This document shows positions 45,756 to 54,592 of a DNA stretch of 64,000 bases, one piece after another. The translations under genes were made by a program, and so were the position numbers. The notes beneath the pieces are model-generated. The model saw nothing but the letters and a program-made list of their open reading frames with translations, ran no database searches and was not told the origin of the DNA. Each line of letters begins with the position of its first letter. Position 1 is the stretch's first letter. This stretch comes from Scybalousia_A sp052170555 (lineage in GTDB: Bacteria > Bacteroidota > Bacteroidia > Bacteroidales > P3): positions 11,761 through 75,760 of the forward strand of contig JBQNAI010000009.1 in the NCBI GenBank assembly GCA_052170555.1, written 5' to 3'.

Positions 45756-45827
45756 CAGTGCCACTTTGTAAAATTAAAGTGTGAGATTAATAAATTCTTT
45801 CTTGACTTTGTTTTCGTAAAATGGCAC
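45756..45827. repeat. Dispersed repeat-family copy after rimO
   Basis: AGTGCCA near 45757 and TGGCACT near 45821 flank AATTAAAGTGTGAGATTAA and ATTCTTTCTTGACTTTG. The last word is shared with the copy at 25215-25275. Confidence 0.65.
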
Positions 45828-45851
45828 TATATTCATTTTAATTAAAATGGT

Positions 45852-45890
45852 AAAAATGCTAAGATTGGAAATAAAGATTAGCATTTTTTT
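45852..45890 (+). terminator. Intrinsic terminator upstream of the hydrogenase operon
   Basis: AAAAATGCTAA (45852-45862) and TTAGCATTTTT (45878-45888) form a perfect 11-bp stem running into T7. It insulates the hydrogenase promoter, whose TTTG element overlaps the T-run. Confidence 0.75.
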
Positions 45891-45918
45891 GTTATATTCA
45901 AAAAAAAAAGTAATTTTG
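45888..45918 (+). promoter_or_regulatory. Promoter of the hydrogenase operon
   Basis: TTTG (45888-45891), 19-nt spacer, TAATTTTG (45911-45918). The leader to the first gene is about 55 nt. Confidence 0.65.
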
Positions 45919-45979
45919 CAGCCAAATGAAATGTTAAACTAAAGGACACAATTATTAACAAATTAATACATTTTTTTAT

Positions 45980-46321
45980 ATGGCACGAATTAAAGTATTG
46001 TCTGACCTACAGACAATTAAAAAGGTTGCCTACGATAAAATGACCACTCGCATCAAAGGTAATGCTATTGGGTTACCGCAAATCAGAGTTGTTATGGCTA
46101 CCTCAGGTATCGTATCAGGCGCCAAGGAAATTTTTGATTACATTCTAGAACAAGCAGACTTAAAAGGATTAGATGTAGTTGTCACTCAAACAGGCAGTAT
46201 TGCAAAAGGCAATGCCCAACCTGTCGTTGTAGAAGTTGCATTATCAAACCAAAAGGTTCTAGTTTTTGAGAATGTTGACAAAAAGAAAGTCAACGAAATA
46301 CTCAATGCAATAAAAATTTAG
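45980..46321 (+). CDS. Ferredoxin-fold protein of the hydrogenase operon, without cysteines
   Basis: 113 residues resembling the thioredoxin-like [2Fe-2S] ferredoxin proteins that precede HydB in related operons (VVMATSGIVSGAKEIFDYIL, VVVTQTGSIAKGNAQPVVVEV). In cluster-binding members Cys occurs in MATCGI and TGCxGxC; here these positions read TSGI and TGSIAKG, and the protein has no Cys at all. It cannot carry a [2Fe-2S] cluster. A structural or assembly role is inferred. It is the first gene of the operon, 58 nt before HydB. Confidence 0.8.
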   Translation: MARIKVLSDLQTIKKVAYDKMTTRIKGNAIGLPQIRVVMATSGIVSGAKEIFDYILEQADLKGLDVVVTQTGSIAKGNAQPVVVEVALSNQKVLVFENVDKKKVNEILNAIKI

Positions 46322-46379
46322 AGTTGTTAAACAACATAGTTATTAATCCATAAATAAAAGTATTTAAGGAGATTTTGAT

Positions 46380-48173
46380 ATGATTAAATACAAAATGCAT
46401 ATCCTTGTCTGCGGAGGTACTGGTTGTAGTGCTTCTTTAAGTAATCAAATAATGAAAAATTTAAAAGATAATCTTGTAGATAAGGGATTGGAAAACGATG
46501 TTCAGGTTATTCTAACAGGCTGTTTCGGTTTTTGTGAAAAAGGTCCTATCGTTAAAATAATGCCTGATAACACTTTTTATACCGAAGTAAAACCTGAGGA
46601 CGCAAAAGAAATCATTGAAGAACATATTATAAAGGGTAGAAAAGTAAATCGCCTACTTTATTGTGACCCTGAAACAAAGGAACATATAGCAGACTCAAAA
46701 CATATGGGGTTCTATAAAAAACAATTGCGGATCGCCCTTCGCAACTGTGGTTTTATTGATCCTGAAAATATTGAAGAATATATTGCCAATGATGGCTATG
46801 AGGCATTAGCTAAATGTTTGACAGAGCACTCTCCCGAACAAGTTATTGATATCATAAAAAAATCAGGTCTTCGTGGTAGAGGCGGAGCAGGATTTCCTAC
46901 CGGTATCAAATGGGAGATTGCTTCCCAAAATCATGCTGACCAAAAATACATTGTTTGCAATGCTGACGAAGGAGATCCGGGAGCTTTCATGGACAGGAGT
47001 ATATTGGAGGGTGATCCCAACAGTATTATCGAAGCTATGGCAATAGGTGGTTATGCTATAGGTGCAAGTAAAGGACTGGTTTACATACGTGCTGAATATC
47101 CATTAGCCATTCATAGATTGCAAATTGCAATAAATCAGGCCAGAGAGTATGGTCTCCTTGGTAAAAATATATTTAGTTCTAATTTTAACTTCGATATTGA
47201 ATTGCGCTACGGTGCTGGGGCATTTGTTTGCGGAGAAGAAACAGCACTTATTCATTCTATGGAGGGCAAACGCGGAGAACCTACATTCAAACCGCCATTC
47301 CCCGCACAGAGTGGTTATTTAGAAAAACCTACCAACGTAAATAATGTAGAAACTTTTGCAAATATACCTATTATCATATTAAAAGGTGCTGATTGGTTTT
47401 CATCTATTGGTACAGAAAAATCCAAGGGGACAAAAGTCTTCGCACTTGCAGGACAAATTAACAATGTTGGGCTAATTGAAATTCCTATGGGGACAACGCT
47501 GAGGGAGATTATATATGAGATTGGAGGAGGAATAAAAAATGGAAAAAAGTTTAAGGCGGTTCAAACGGGTGGTCCGTCTGGTGGATGCCTAACAGAGAAA
47601 CATCTTGATGTTGCTATTGATTATGACTCTTTGATGGCAGCTGGTTCTATGATGGGTTCTGGCGGTATGGTTGTGATGGACGAAACCTCGTGCATGGTTT
47701 CTATTGCCAAATTTTATCTTGATTTTACTGTGGAGGAGTCTTGTGGCAAATGTACACCGTGTCGTATTGGTAACAAACGTCTTTACGAAATTCTTGAAAA
47801 GATAACACAGGGTAAAGGAACAATGGAAGATTTAGATAACTTGCGTAACTTATCAAAGGTTATAAAAGATACAGCTCTTTGTGGACTTGGTCAGACTTCT
47901 CCCAATCCAGTACTTTCTACAATTGATAATTTTTGGGATGAATACGTTGAACACGTTCGAGAACATAAATGTCGTGCCGGTGTTTGTAAGGCTTTGATGA
48001 AGTATGAGATAGAACAAGAAATCTGTGTCGGCTGTACAGCTTGTGCTCGTAACTGTCCTGTCAATGCAATAACTGGAGAAAGAAAATCTCCACACTTTAT
48101 AAATCAGGAAGTTTGCATAAAGTGTGGTACTTGTATAGAAAAATGTAAATTTAGTGCAATCAGTATTAAGTAA
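46380..48173 (+). CDS. hydB: Hydrogenase flavin subunit HydB (NuoF-like)
   Basis: 597 residues in four parts. A thioredoxin-like [2Fe-2S] domain (CGGTGC at 11-16, TGCFGFC near 48) is followed by a NuoF core with NAD/FMN motifs GLRGRGGAGFPTG near 164 and ADEGDPGAFMDRS. Then come SLBB and the 4Fe-4S motif ESCGKCTPCR near 456, and a C-terminal 2[4Fe-4S] ferredoxin (CVGCTACARNCP, CIKCGTCIEKC). This is the NAD-reactive subunit of trimeric, often electron-bifurcating, [FeFe] hydrogenases. GGAG precedes the ATG. 17 nt before hydA. Confidence 0.95.
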   Translation: MIKYKMHILVCGGTGCSASLSNQIMKNLKDNLVDKGLENDVQVILTGCFGFCEKGPIVKIMPDNTFYTEVKPEDAKEIIEEHIIKGRKVNRLLYCDPETKEHIADSKHMGFYKKQLRIALRNCGFIDPENIEEYIANDGYEALAKCLTEHSPEQVIDIIKKSGLRGRGGAGFPTGIKWEIASQNHADQKYIVCNADEGDPGAFMDRSILEGDPNSIIEAMAIGGYAIGASKGLVYIRAEYPLAIHRLQIAINQAREYGLLGKNIFSSNFNFDIELRYGAGAFVCGEETALIHSMEGKRGEPTFKPPFPAQSGYLEKPTNVNNVETFANIPIIILKGADWFSSIGTEKSKGTKVFALAGQINNVGLIEIPMGTTLREIIYEIGGGIKNGKKFKAVQTGGPSGGCLTEKHLDVAIDYDSLMAAGSMMGSGGMVVMDETSCMVSIAKFYLDFTVEESCGKCTPCRIGNKRLYEILEKITQGKGTMEDLDNLRNLSKVIKDTALCGLGQTSPNPVLSTIDNFWDEYVEHVREHKCRAGVCKALMKYEIEQEICVGCTACARNCPVNAITGERKSPHFINQEVCIKCGTCIEKCKFSAISIK

Positions 48174-48190
48174 TAAGGAGGGATAGTACA

Positions 48191-49969
48191 ATGGAACAAA
48201 TAGTAAATTTAACAATAGATAACAAATCCGTTCAAGTTCCTCAAGGAACATCCATATTGAGAGCTGCTGCTTCCGTAGGAGTTAAGATACCGACATTGTG
48301 TTATTATGAACTAAAAGGACAGAATATAGAAAATCGTCCGGGTGCATGTCGCGTTTGCGTAGTTGAAATAGAGGGGAGAAGAAATCTTGCACCAGCTTGT
48401 GCAACTGATGTAATGGAAGGCATAGTTGTACATACTCATTCATTAAGAGTCGTGAATGCACGAAGAACAATAGTAGAATTAATGCTATCCGACCATCCTG
48501 CTTCATGTTTAACTTGTGCAAAAAGTGGTAAATGTGAGTTACAGACATTAGCACAAGAACTTGGAATAAGAGATATTACATTCAAAGGGGAGCAATCTAC
48601 ATACAGAAAAGATTTGTCTCCCGCTATTATAAGGGATGTCAATAAATGTATAATGTGTCGTCGTTGCGAAACTGTTTGTAATAAATTACAAACAGTAGGA
48701 GCCCTATCTACTGTAAACAGAGGCTTTATGGCAGTAGTTGCAACAGCTTTCGAACAAGATTTAGCCAAAAGTCCTTGCGTTATGTGTGGTCAGTGCATTC
48801 AAGCATGTCCCGTTGGTGCTTTGGCAGAAGTAGATAATACACGCCAAGTCATAAATGCTATATGCGATCCGAAGAAAACTGTCGTTGTACAAACAGCTCC
48901 AGCGGTCAGAGTTGCAATTGGTGAGGAATTTGGTCTGACACCAGGAACACGAGTTACCGGAAAAATGGTAGCAGCACTAAGAAGGATAGGTTTTGATTAT
49001 GTATTTGATACAGATTTTGCAGCGGATCTTACAATAATGGAAGAAGGTACCGAGATGTTAGGACGCATTGAAAAGTATATGAAAGGAGATAAAAATGTAA
49101 AATTACCTATAATGACTTCATGTTGCCCAGGCTGGGTTAACTTCTTTGAAACTTATTATCCTGATATGTTAGATATACCATCAACTGCTAAATCTCCGAT
49201 GCAGATGTTCGGTGCCATTGCAAAAAGTTACTGGGTTGAAAAATTGGGTATCAAACGTGAGGATATGGTTGTAGTAAGTATTATGCCATGCGTAGCAAAG
49301 AAATTTGAATGTCAAAGAAACGAATTCAAGGTTGATGGCAATCCTGATGTAGATTATTCATTAACCACACGAGAGTTGGCTGAATTAATCAAGCAGTTCA
49401 ATATCGATTTCAATACTCTACCAAATGAAGATTTTGACCGTCCTCTTGGAGAAAGTACAGGAGCAGGAGTCATCTTTGGTTCTACTGGTGGCGTTATTGA
49501 GGCTGCAACCCGTACAGCCTATGAACTGTTTACAGGTAAGAATTTATCAAATGTTAATTTCACTGAATTACGAGGTATGGAAGGTGTCAGGGAAACAACC
49601 ATTGATTTCAACGGTACTCCTATACATATTGGAATTGCACATGGTCTGGGTAATGCCAGAAAGCTTCTTGACAGAGTAAAAGAAGGCAAAGAACTGTTTC
49701 ATGCTATCGAAGTAATGGCTTGTCCTGGTGGTTGCGTAGGTGGAGCAGGACAACCTTATCATCATGGAGATTTTTCCAAGGTAGAGAAACGTTTCAAGGC
49801 AATCTACGACGAAGATGAGGAAAAACCTTTACGTAAATCTCATGAAAATCCTTATATCCAACAGCTTTACAAAGAATATTTAGGACAACCTTGTGGTGAA
49901 AAGTCACATCACCTACTTCACACTCATTATTTTGATAAATCTGGTAAGGTTGAATTTGTTAAGGAGTAA
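48191..49969 (+). CDS. hydA: [FeFe] hydrogenase catalytic subunit HydA
   Basis: 592 residues. N-terminal [2Fe-2S] domain (CYY...GACRVC...C), a His/Cys 4Fe-4S motif (HPASCLTC), a 2[4Fe-4S] ferredoxin (CIMCRRCETVC, CVMCGQCIQACP) and the H-cluster domain: L1 TSCCPGW near 309, L2 MPCVAKKFE at 365, L3 MACPGGCVGGAGQP at 509. All H-cluster cysteines are present; L3 has Ala where Gly is common (GGAGQP). It reduces protons with electrons from HydB/HydC. Maturases HydEFG are not in the window. Confidence 0.97.
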   Translation: MEQIVNLTIDNKSVQVPQGTSILRAAASVGVKIPTLCYYELKGQNIENRPGACRVCVVEIEGRRNLAPACATDVMEGIVVHTHSLRVVNARRTIVELMLSDHPASCLTCAKSGKCELQTLAQELGIRDITFKGEQSTYRKDLSPAIIRDVNKCIMCRRCETVCNKLQTVGALSTVNRGFMAVVATAFEQDLAKSPCVMCGQCIQACPVGALAEVDNTRQVINAICDPKKTVVVQTAPAVRVAIGEEFGLTPGTRVTGKMVAALRRIGFDYVFDTDFAADLTIMEEGTEMLGRIEKYMKGDKNVKLPIMTSCCPGWVNFFETYYPDMLDIPSTAKSPMQMFGAIAKSYWVEKLGIKREDMVVVSIMPCVAKKFECQRNEFKVDGNPDVDYSLTTRELAELIKQFNIDFNTLPNEDFDRPLGESTGAGVIFGSTGGVIEAATRTAYELFTGKNLSNVNFTELRGMEGVRETTIDFNGTPIHIGIAHGLGNARKLLDRVKEGKELFHAIEVMACPGGCVGGAGQPYHHGDFSKVEKRFKAIYDEDEEKPLRKSHENPYIQQLYKEYLGQPCGEKSHHLLHTHYFDKSGKVEFVKE

Positions 49970-50000
49970 ATTTTGTTTAACTTTTAATACATTTACAAAA

Positions 50001-50480
50001 ATGGCAAAAGTAAAATTAGATGACAATAAGATACAAAAGATTAAAAATATTTGTGCTTCACACAATAATGAGGCTGGAGAAGCTATCAATATTTTGCATG
50101 AAGTACAAAATACATTTGGTTATCTCCCTGCGGAAGTGCAGGAATTGATTGCAGAACAAGTCCATGTTTCTGTTGCACATATTTATGGTATTGTTACGTT
50201 CTATTCGTTTTTCACAATGATACCTAAGGGAGAACATCCTATAAGCGTTTGCCTTGGTACAGCTTGTTATGTCCGTGGTAGTGAAAAGATTCTCAACGAA
50301 TTCAAACGACAACTCGGTATCGGCATAGGAGAAACAACCACAGACGGAAAATTCTCAATCAATTGTCTTCGTTGTGTGGGAGCTTGTGGACTTGCACCTG
50401 TTGCTTTAGTAGGAGATAAGGTTTATGGTAAGATTACGGTAGAACAGGTCAAAGATATTATTGCGGAGTACAAAAATTAA
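50001..50480 (+). CDS. hydC: Hydrogenase NuoE-like subunit HydC
   Basis: 159 residues from ATG 50001. The frame is open further upstream, but that part lies inside hydA and has no similarity. An N-terminal helical bundle (AINILHEVQNTFGYLP) is followed by the [2Fe-2S] thioredoxin-like domain with Cys in CLGTACYVRG and CLRCVGACG. It completes the HydABC complex. It is last in the operon, whereas the NuoE-like gene is often first in relatives. Terminator at 50511-50548. Confidence 0.95.
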   Translation: MAKVKLDDNKIQKIKNICASHNNEAGEAINILHEVQNTFGYLPAEVQELIAEQVHVSVAHIYGIVTFYSFFTMIPKGEHPISVCLGTACYVRGSEKILNEFKRQLGIGIGETTTDGKFSINCLRCVGACGLAPVALVGDKVYGKITVEQVKDIIAEYKN

Positions 50481-50510
50481 CTCTTTCATTATTCTAATAA
50501 TATTATTATA

Positions 50511-50548
50511 GGGGGAAAGTACCTTAATTAAAGGTTGTCTTTCCCCCT
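50511..50548 (+). terminator. Intrinsic terminator of the hydrogenase operon
   Basis: GGGGGAAAG (50511-50519) pairs with CTTTCCCCC (50539-50547), and the inner ACCTT/AAGGT extends the hairpin. TTAGTTTCTG follows. Confidence 0.75.
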
Positions 50549-50652
50549 TAGTTTCTGTTATATTAGAGTATATCTGTAACCTTGTATTTTGAAAATATTT
50601 TTTCACCTAATTTAATTTTTATTAGTTCTATTCCATTTATTAATTCCTCATT

Positions 50653-50727
50653 CTAATGTCCCACTTCATTAGACTAATGTTGCACATTAGTAAATCCTTG
50701 TCACACACTAATTTTTCAATTTGCCAT
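50653..50727. repeat. Dispersed repeat-family copy, CTAATG variant
   Basis: CTAATGTCCCAC..CATTAG and CTAATGTTGCACATTAG stand in tandem, followed by TTGTCACACACTAA and TTTGCCA. The nnnAC cores (CCCAC, TGCAC, CACAC) are those of other copies, with ATTAG replacing TTTAA. Confidence 0.65.
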
Positions 50728-51061
50728 TTAACGATTTCAATATTACGATTCATTTTGACAGTTATTATAAAAAATATAAAAGAATCAAAAATCCAATATA
50801 CAAAAATATGTTTACTTGAATTGAAATCTAACATTATATTACTGAAAGAAACGTATAAATCATTAAACTAATAATTTAGGTTTTTTAAAGATAATATTTA
50901 TTAAATTAAAAAAATATTACAAAAGAAAAAAATAAATATCAATACGGCAGAATTATTTACTGCGACGATAATTTAACACCTCAACCCCAAAAAAACAATA
51001 AGAAAAAACATACTAAACACAATGAAGGCTAGGAAATAATAAATGACATAGTTTTTTTTTG

Positions 51062-51069
51062 TATTTTTG
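51062..51069 (+). promoter_or_regulatory. -7 box of the RluA-type gene
   Basis: TATTTTTG followed by C fits TAnnTTTG. No clear -33 element. Confidence 0.4.
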
Positions 51070-51122
51070 CAGACCATTCCATATTTATCAAAAAGTCTGT
51101 GAAACAAAAAAATACTGAGTAT

Positions 51123-51839
51123 ATGAAAGAAGATATTATGACAAGTATTGAAAATCAGATCTTGTATGAAGATAATCATATGGTTATTATAAACAAAAAG
51201 AGTTCGCAAATAGTTCACGCTGATAAAACAAAAGATCAAAGCATGGACGAACTAATTAAAATCTATCTGAAAGAGAAATATAATAAGCCCGGCAATGTAT
51301 TCATTGGAGTTGTACATAGATTGGATAGACCCGTAAGTGGTGCTGTCATTTTCGCTAAAACATCCAAGGCATTAACAAGATTGAACGAAATGATAAAAAA
51401 TCATGAAATTAGAAAGATATATTGGGCAATAACTCGCAACACTCCTCCAAAACAGTCCGAGACTCTAAAAAACTACATTCTAAAAAATGAAAAAAATAAT
51501 AAATCTTACATCACAAAGAATGTAAATCGTGGTCTTTATGCCGAACTTTCTTATACAGTTATTGCAAAAAGCAATTATTACAACTTGTTAGAAATTCATT
51601 TAGCCACAGGTCGTCACCACCAAATTAGATTGCAATTAGCAAATATTGGGTGTCCCATCAAAGGAGATTTGAAATACGGTTTTGTTCGTAGCAACCAAAT
51701 TGCCAGCATATCTCTTCATGCTCGCAAATTGGAATTTATTCATCCTATAAGCAAAGAATTTATATCTATTGTTGCTCCATGTCCTACCGAATCATTATGG
51801 CAATACTTTGAAAACGCCCTATCAAATAATAATTATTAA
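51123..51839 (+). CDS. RluA family pseudouridine synthase
   Basis: 238 residues. No S4 domain. IENQILYEDNHMVIINK opens the fold. The catalytic motif GVVHRLDRPVSGAVIFAKT (active-site Asp intact) is near residue 70, and TGRHHQIRLQLANIGCPI is near 180. It isomerises uridines in rRNA or tRNA; the target is unknown. Start is ambiguous: GTG 51099, ATG 51123 or ATG 51138. The TATTTTTG box and spacing allow all three. It contrasts with the broken homologue at 6790-7680. Confidence 0.9.
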   Translation: MKEDIMTSIENQILYEDNHMVIINKKSSQIVHADKTKDQSMDELIKIYLKEKYNKPGNVFIGVVHRLDRPVSGAVIFAKTSKALTRLNEMIKNHEIRKIYWAITRNTPPKQSETLKNYILKNEKNNKSYITKNVNRGLYAELSYTVIAKSNYYNLLEIHLATGRHHQIRLQLANIGCPIKGDLKYGFVRSNQIASISLHARKLEFIHPISKEFISIVAPCPTESLWQYFENALSNNNY

Positions 51840-51962
51840 AAAAATATTCTCAATACCAATACCTTACCAATTACAACGACGCTACCATCTAAGGAAAATT
51901 ATAAACAGTTAGGTTTTTATCTAAGCTATAATAATTGATACACTTGTGTCAAAAGGATTGTA

Positions 51963-52007
51963 GGAAAAGAATTTATTAATGTCAGGCATCAATAAATTCT
52001 TTTTTCC
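51963..52007 (+). terminator. Terminator-like hairpin before the helicase gene
   Basis: GGAAAAGAATTTATT (51963-51977) pairs with AATAAATTCTTTTTTCC (51991-52007) with slippage in the T-run. The loop contains TCAGG. It ends the RluA-type transcript, 124 nt after its stop. Confidence 0.6.
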
Positions 52008-52013
52008 ATTTAG

Positions 52014-52032
52014 TAAAATAAAGTGGAACAAC
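52014..52032. repeat. Partial dispersed repeat-family copy
   Basis: AATAAAGTGGAACAAC is a single family word without a visible partner arm, just upstream of the helicase promoter. Confidence 0.4.
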
Positions 52033-52058
52033 AATAAAATCAATTGAGAAAAAATTAG

Positions 52059-52066
52059 TATCTTTG
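52059..52066 (+). promoter_or_regulatory. -7 box of the DEAD-box helicase gene
   Basis: TATCTTTG then CAG, matching TAnnTTTG. The leader is about 27 nt. Confidence 0.5.
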
Positions 52067-52097
52067 CAGTCTTAATCATAAGAATCTATAAAAGATA

Positions 52098-53924
52098 ATG
52101 ACATTCGAACAATTAGGGTTGCAGCAACCTTTGATAAAAGCTGTACAAGACTTAGGATTTATCAACTGTATGCCTATTCAGGAACAAGCTATTCCAGTGA
52201 TAATGCACACAAAAGTCAATCTTGTTGCCTTAGCACAAACAGGAACTGGAAAAACTGCTGCGTTCGGTCTTCCAATTATTAATAAAATCATAGATAACAA
52301 CAGTAAAAACGCAATTAATGAAGGTAATAAATCCAAAGAATCTGAAAAAACAGATAACGATAAGGTTAAGCCACAAACTCTAATAGTATGTCCGACTCGT
52401 GAATTGTGCATTCAAATTGCTAATGATTGTAAAAAATTTGCTAAATACACACCTTGGTTAAAAATTGTACCAATCTATGGCGGTGCGTCCATAGAATTAC
52501 AAATTAAAGAACTGAGAAAAGGTGCCCATATTATAGTAGCGACTCCAGGTAGATTAATAGATTTGTTAGATAGGAAGAAAATTCAACTTGAACAAGTGCA
52601 ATGTCTTGTTCTTGATGAAGCTGATGAGATGCTTAATATGGGCTTCAAAGAAGATTTGGATAATATCTTTACCCGAACACCACAAGAAAAAAATACTTAT
52701 ATGTTTTCTGCTACAATGCCTAAGGAAGTAGAAGAAATTGCCTCCTCCTATATTGTCAACCCGACAAGAATACAAATTGGAGAACGTAATCAAGGTTCGG
52801 AAAACGTAAAACATTACTATTATTTCGTACATCAGAAGGATAGATACTTAGCATTGAAACGCATTGCAGACTTTTATCCGGATATCTATGCTATCGTATT
52901 TTGTAGAACAAAAGTCCAAACACAGGAAGTAGCAGATATGCTTATTAAGGATGGTTATAATGCTGATAGTTTGCACGGGGATTTGTCTCAAGCTCAAAGA
53001 GATCACGTTATGAGTAGATTTCGTTTGCGTAATATACAACTTCTTGTTGCCACGGATGTAGCTGCAAGGGGTTTAGACGTAAATAGTTTGACCCATGTAA
53101 TAAATTATGAACTACCGGATGAACTAGAACAATACGTCCATCGTTCTGGTAGGACTGGAAGAGCTGATAAGCAAGGTATTTCTATTGCCATCATAAACCT
53201 TAAACAAAAAAAGAAAATTAAATCATTAGAAAGTCTACTCAAGAAGTCATTTGAACAAGCTAAAATTCCTACGGCAAACGAGGTTTGTAAAAAACAATTG
53301 TTTCATTTAATTAACCGTGTAGAGAATGTGGATACTTCAAGTGATGATATAGATGCTTTTATCCCGGAAATAACGAAACAACTTTCTTGGCTCTCACGCG
53401 AAGATCTTATCAAACACTTCGTATCACTTGAATTCACAGAACTACTAAAATATTACAAAGATGCTCCGGACTTGAACGTAGATGAAGTTGTAGAAAAAGA
53501 AAAACAACGAAGAGAAGAGGCTCGACGTAGCAGAACAAAAGGGAGAAATTCAAGACAAAGAGATTTTAATAAAGATCATTTTGCTACTTTATATATTTCC
53601 GTGGGATATAAAGATAAAATTGTCCCTCAAAGAATTATCGGAATGATAAATGAATATACCCCATCACGCAGGATAGAAATAGGAAGAATAGACATATCTA
53701 ACGACTGTTCATATATAGAGGTCTCAAATGAGGGAGCAACGGATGTAATTGATGCTTTAAACGGACGGATAATCAGAGGGAGAGAAATCTTAGTCGATTT
53801 TGCAAATATAAATACAACAAATAATAAAAATAATAAAAGGGAAAATAGAACATACAAGCAAGATAATAAGTCAAGGTCTAACAAAGCAAAAGAAAACAAC
53901 AAAAAAAGGAAAAACAAACTATAA
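52098..53924 (+). CDS. DEAD-box RNA helicase with DbpA-type RNA-binding domain
   Basis: 608 residues. Q motif (FEQLGLQQPLIKAVQDLGF, PIQEQAIP), AQTGTGKT near 47, PTREL, DEAD, SAT, and HRSGRTGR near 350. An extra K/N/E-rich insert sits after motif I (about 65-90). After the helicase core a linker leads to a DbpA-like RRM domain (about 495-575) and a very basic K/N/R tail. Similar to DeaD/CsdA; roles in ribosome assembly and cold adaptation are typical. rpe follows 14 nt later. Confidence 0.95.
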   Translation: MTFEQLGLQQPLIKAVQDLGFINCMPIQEQAIPVIMHTKVNLVALAQTGTGKTAAFGLPIINKIIDNNSKNAINEGNKSKESEKTDNDKVKPQTLIVCPTRELCIQIANDCKKFAKYTPWLKIVPIYGGASIELQIKELRKGAHIIVATPGRLIDLLDRKKIQLEQVQCLVLDEADEMLNMGFKEDLDNIFTRTPQEKNTYMFSATMPKEVEEIASSYIVNPTRIQIGERNQGSENVKHYYYFVHQKDRYLALKRIADFYPDIYAIVFCRTKVQTQEVADMLIKDGYNADSLHGDLSQAQRDHVMSRFRLRNIQLLVATDVAARGLDVNSLTHVINYELPDELEQYVHRSGRTGRADKQGISIAIINLKQKKKIKSLESLLKKSFEQAKIPTANEVCKKQLFHLINRVENVDTSSDDIDAFIPEITKQLSWLSREDLIKHFVSLEFTELLKYYKDAPDLNVDEVVEKEKQRREEARRSRTKGRNSRQRDFNKDHFATLYISVGYKDKIVPQRIIGMINEYTPSRRIEIGRIDISNDCSYIEVSNEGATDVIDALNGRIIRGREILVDFANINTTNNKNNKRENRTYKQDNKSRSNKAKENNKKRKNKL

Positions 53925-53938
53925 GAAAGGAAAAGAAA

Positions 53939-54583
53939 ATGAGAATGGTTGCAGCTTCTTTGCTTAGTGCTGATTTCGGGAGGCTAAAAGAAGAAATTGA
54001 AATGCTTAATCAAAGCGAGAACGATTGGGTGCATGTTGATGTTATGGATGGAAAATTTGTTCCTAACATATCTTTTGGACAACCCGTGATAAAACATATC
54101 CACAAATATGCAAGACAACCTCTTGATGTCCATCTTATGATTGAAGAACCAGATAGATACTTTGAAGACTTCAAGAACTGCGGAGCCAATATTCTGAGTG
54201 TTCACTATGAAGTATGTAGACATTTACACCGTTCATTAAGTATCATAAAAGAATTGGGAATGCAAAGTGCTATAGCTTTAAACCCGCACACTCCGGTTAT
54301 TCTTTTGGAAGATATTTTACCTCTTTGTGATATGGTTTTGTTAATGTCCGTCAATCCGGGCTTCGGAGGACAAAAATTTATAGAGAATACATATAACAAA
54401 ATTCGTTCTTTGAAGCAGATGATTAAAGAAAAGGGGTTACAAACATTGATAGAAGTGGACGGAGGAGTAAATACACACAATTCATCTTTACTTTATGAAG
54501 CTGGAGCTGATGTGTTAGTAGCTGGAAGTTCGGTATTTTCAAGTCCAAATCCCGCAAAAACAATACAGCAATTGAAAAAATAA
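53939..54583 (+). CDS. rpe: Ribulose-phosphate 3-epimerase
   Basis: 214 residues, TIM barrel. Interconverts ribulose-5-phosphate and xylulose-5-phosphate. ASLLSADFGRL at the N-terminus, HVDVMDGKFVPN (metal His and Asp), DVHLMIEEPDRY, MSVNPGFGGQKF and EVDGGVN (catalytic Asp) are intact. AAGGAAAAG precedes the ATG. 9 nt from the next gene. Confidence 0.96.
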   Translation: MRMVAASLLSADFGRLKEEIEMLNQSENDWVHVDVMDGKFVPNISFGQPVIKHIHKYARQPLDVHLMIEEPDRYFEDFKNCGANILSVHYEVCRHLHRSLSIIKELGMQSAIALNPHTPVILLEDILPLCDMVLLMSVNPGFGGQKFIENTYNKIRSLKQMIKEKGLQTLIEVDGGVNTHNSSLLYEAGADVLVAGSSVFSSPNPAKTIQQLKK

Positions 54584-54592
54584 AATAAAGTT

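Larger units (their letters stand above)
50481..51122. other. Intergenic stretch after the hydrogenase operon
   Basis: Contains the terminator at 50511-50548, a repeat-family copy at 50653-50727 and a TATTTTTG box at 51062-51069. The remainder is AT-rich without a credible gene. Confidence 0.6.

Noticed and set aside
49893..50000. Upstream extension of hydC
   Set aside because: It lies inside the 3' end of hydA in another frame. The NuoE-like protein starts naturally at ATG 50001.
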